Below are positions 7,136-7,639 of a DNA stretch of 7,639 bases, piece by piece. This stretch comes from Thermoplasmatota archaeon (GTDB lineage: Archaea > Thermoplasmatota > Thermoplasmata > Thermoplasmatales > Thermoplasmataceae), in the NCBI GenBank assembly GCA_023379355.1, contig JAMCUD010000018.1:4280-11918 (forward strand). Direction: 5' to 3'. The notes under the pieces were generated by a model that was not told the origin of the DNA, ran no database searches, and saw only the letters and a program-made list of their open reading frames with translations. How positions within the stretch are numbered: the stretch's first letter is position 1; each line of letters starts with the position of its first letter. Made by a program: the position numbers and the translations under genes.

Positions 7136-7158
7136 CACCTCATGATCACATTGAGGTG
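7136..7158 (-). promoter_or_regulatory. Hairpin pairing the coxM-like ribosome-binding site with an anti-SD mimic
   Basis: In the minus-strand leader, CACCTCA (7158-7152) and TGAGGTG (7142-7136) are perfect complements with a 9-nt loop. The 3' arm contains GAGGTG, the ribosome-binding site 4 nt before ATG at 7131. The 5' arm repeats the archaeal 16S anti-Shine-Dalgarno core. Closed, this 7-bp stem would hide the site. The same bases also form a DNA inverted repeat, so an operator is the alternative reading. Confidence 0.5.
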
Positions 7159-7186
7159 CTAGTATTTCAAGATTAGGAATCAGAAA

Positions 7187-7194
7187 GTATATTC
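7187..7194 (-). promoter_or_regulatory. Possible TATA box of the cox-like operon
   Basis: The minus strand reads GAATATAC. It predicts a transcript start near 7164 and a leader of about 33 nt that includes the whole hairpin. TGATATATC at 7196-7204 is an alternative box with a leader about 10 nt longer. Confidence 0.35.
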
Positions 7195-7199
7195 CGATA

Positions 7200-7212
7200 T
7201 ATCATAGTGATA
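7200..7212. promoter_or_regulatory. Inverted repeat TATCA-TAG-TGATA, candidate shared operator
   Basis: A perfect 5-bp inverted repeat with a 3-bp spacer, placed between the outward-facing TATA-like elements of the cox-like operon and the SDR gene. Short A/T-rich palindromes arise by chance, so confidence is low. Confidence 0.25.
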
Positions 7213-7229
7213 GTTCTATATTGATGTGC

Positions 7230-7237
7230 GTATATTA
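7230..7237 (+). promoter_or_regulatory. Possible TATA box of the SDR gene
   Basis: CGTATATTA around 7229-7237 is TATA-like and would place the transcript start near 7259, about 36 nt before the ATG at 7295. Confidence 0.3.
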
Positions 7238-7294
7238 GACATGATTGTATCAAAGTTACCGTAAAGATTTCATAGAATCGTTGATCACCATAAC

Positions 7295-7639
7295 ATGGGG
7301 CATTACATAATATCTGGAGTGGGGCCTGGAATGGGATGCAGTATTGCCAGGGAATTCAAATCTCATGGAGAGGAAATTGCCCTCATATCGAGATCTGAAT
7401 TTGGCAGAAACCTGGCGGCGGAGCTGAATTCTCCCTACATGAATGCAGATCTGAAAATTTTCAGTGAAGCTGAACATGCTATGACAAGATTGAGTGAAAG
7501 ACTTGGAGGAATAGATGGTGTGGTGCACTGTGCTGGAGGTTTCTTCAGTACTTCAGGGATATCAGAAATGGATCCTGAGAAGTTTATGGAAGCCCTTAAC
7601 AACAATGCCCTGACATTTTTCAATGTTGCGAAGGTTGCA
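7295..7639 (+). CDS. Short-chain dehydrogenase/reductase, N-terminal part, cut by window edge
   Basis: The first 115 residues of an NAD(P)-dependent oxidoreductase of the classical SDR type. Residues 4-33 form the first beta-alpha-beta unit, with the cofactor motif SGVGPGMG at 7-14 (TGxxxGxG type). Arg33 after the second strand would favour NADP. Asp52 (ADLKIF) fits the adenine-contact position. VVHCAGGF at 76-83 replaces the usual NNAG-type motif, and NNN at 102-104 falls in the helix 4 region holding the structural Asn. The catalytic Ser and YxxxK lie beyond the window. ATG at 7295 is the natural start because the Rossmann fold begins at once; no strong ribosome-binding site is present. It diverges from the molybdenum hydroxylase operon and may act on a linked alcohol, aldehyde or sugar, which is inference only. 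Confidence 0.85.
   Translation, partial: MGHYIISGVGPGMGCSIAREFKSHGEEIALISRSEFGRNLAAELNSPYMNADLKIFSEAEHAMTRLSERLGGIDGVVHCAGGFFSTSGISEMDPEKFMEALNNNALTFFNVAKVA

Larger units (their letters stand above)
7132..7294. promoter_or_regulatory. Divergent promoter region between the cox-like operon and the SDR gene
   Basis: This A/T-rich gap of 163 bp contains TATA-like elements facing both ways, a TATCA-TAG-TGATA inverted repeat (7200-7212) between them, and the hairpin at 7136-7158. No gene is seen in it. Confidence 0.5.

Noticed and set aside
7132..7149. GTG at 7149 or ATG at 7143 as the coxM start
   Set aside because: Neither has a ribosome-binding site and the extra residues are not part of the family consensus; both would lie inside the predicted hairpin.
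7256..7623. Two minus-strand open frames over the SDR gene
   Set aside because: Antisense to an open frame with a clear Rossmann cofactor motif at its start.
1..7639. CRISPR arrays, tRNA or rRNA genes, intact insertion sequences, attachment sites
   Set aside because: I looked for spaced repeats, cloverleaf-like stretches and terminal inverted repeats and saw none that could be supported.

Overview
The window looks like a piece of an archaeal chromosome, most probably from the Thermoplasmata (Thermoplasmatales-like). The reasons are heavy use of AGG/AGA arginine and ATA isoleucine codons, TATA-box promoters followed by short or absent leaders, GGTGA/GAGGTG ribosome-binding sites that match an archaeal 16S 3' end, and TTG used as a start. 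The genus assignment is an inference from style, not from a search.

Layout from left to right. (1) Positions 1-491, minus: the N-terminal part of a multidrug-type MFS transporter (DHA2 class), cut by the window edge. (2) 492-736: a divergent intergenic region with repeats. (3) 737-1168, plus: a DtxR/MntR-like regulator with an exact 18-bp tandem duplication in the wing of its winged helix and a poorly conserved metal site. (4) 1169-1467: non-coding DNA holding a possible gene remnant on the minus strand, then a TATA box and a 17-bp perfect palindrome ahead of the next gene. (5) 1468-3018, plus: a complete APC-superfamily permease starting at TTG, followed at once by (6) a 78-residue protein resembling a PH/GRAM fold (3020-3256). 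(7) 3363-7131, minus: a three-gene operon in the order M-S-L encoding a molybdenum hydroxylase of the CO dehydrogenase / xanthine dehydrogenase / aldehyde oxidoreductase superfamily. It comprises an FAD subunit, a 2x[2Fe-2S] subunit and a molybdopterin subunit, with 4-bp ATGA overlaps at both junctions. (8) 7132-7294: a divergent promoter region. (9) 7295 to the end, plus: the 5' part of a short-chain dehydrogenase/reductase gene.

The hydroxylase subunits would assemble into an (LMS)2-type complex passing electrons from the Mo site through two [2Fe-2S] clusters to FAD. The large subunit carries the form II loop AYRGAGR rather than the AYxCSFR loop of proven CO dehydrogenases, so an aldehyde (for example glyceraldehyde) or another substrate is at least as likely as CO. 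No cox-type maturation genes lie in the window. The adjacent divergent SDR may act on a related carbonyl or alcohol, but this rests on position alone.

No clearly unprecedented system is visible. The best leads are: a hairpin in the predicted coxM leader that pairs the ribosome-binding site with a CACCTC anti-Shine-Dalgarno mimic; the duplicated wing of the DtxR-like regulator; and the ATTAGTAT-G-ATACTAAT palindrome between the TATA box and the predicted start of the permease transcript.
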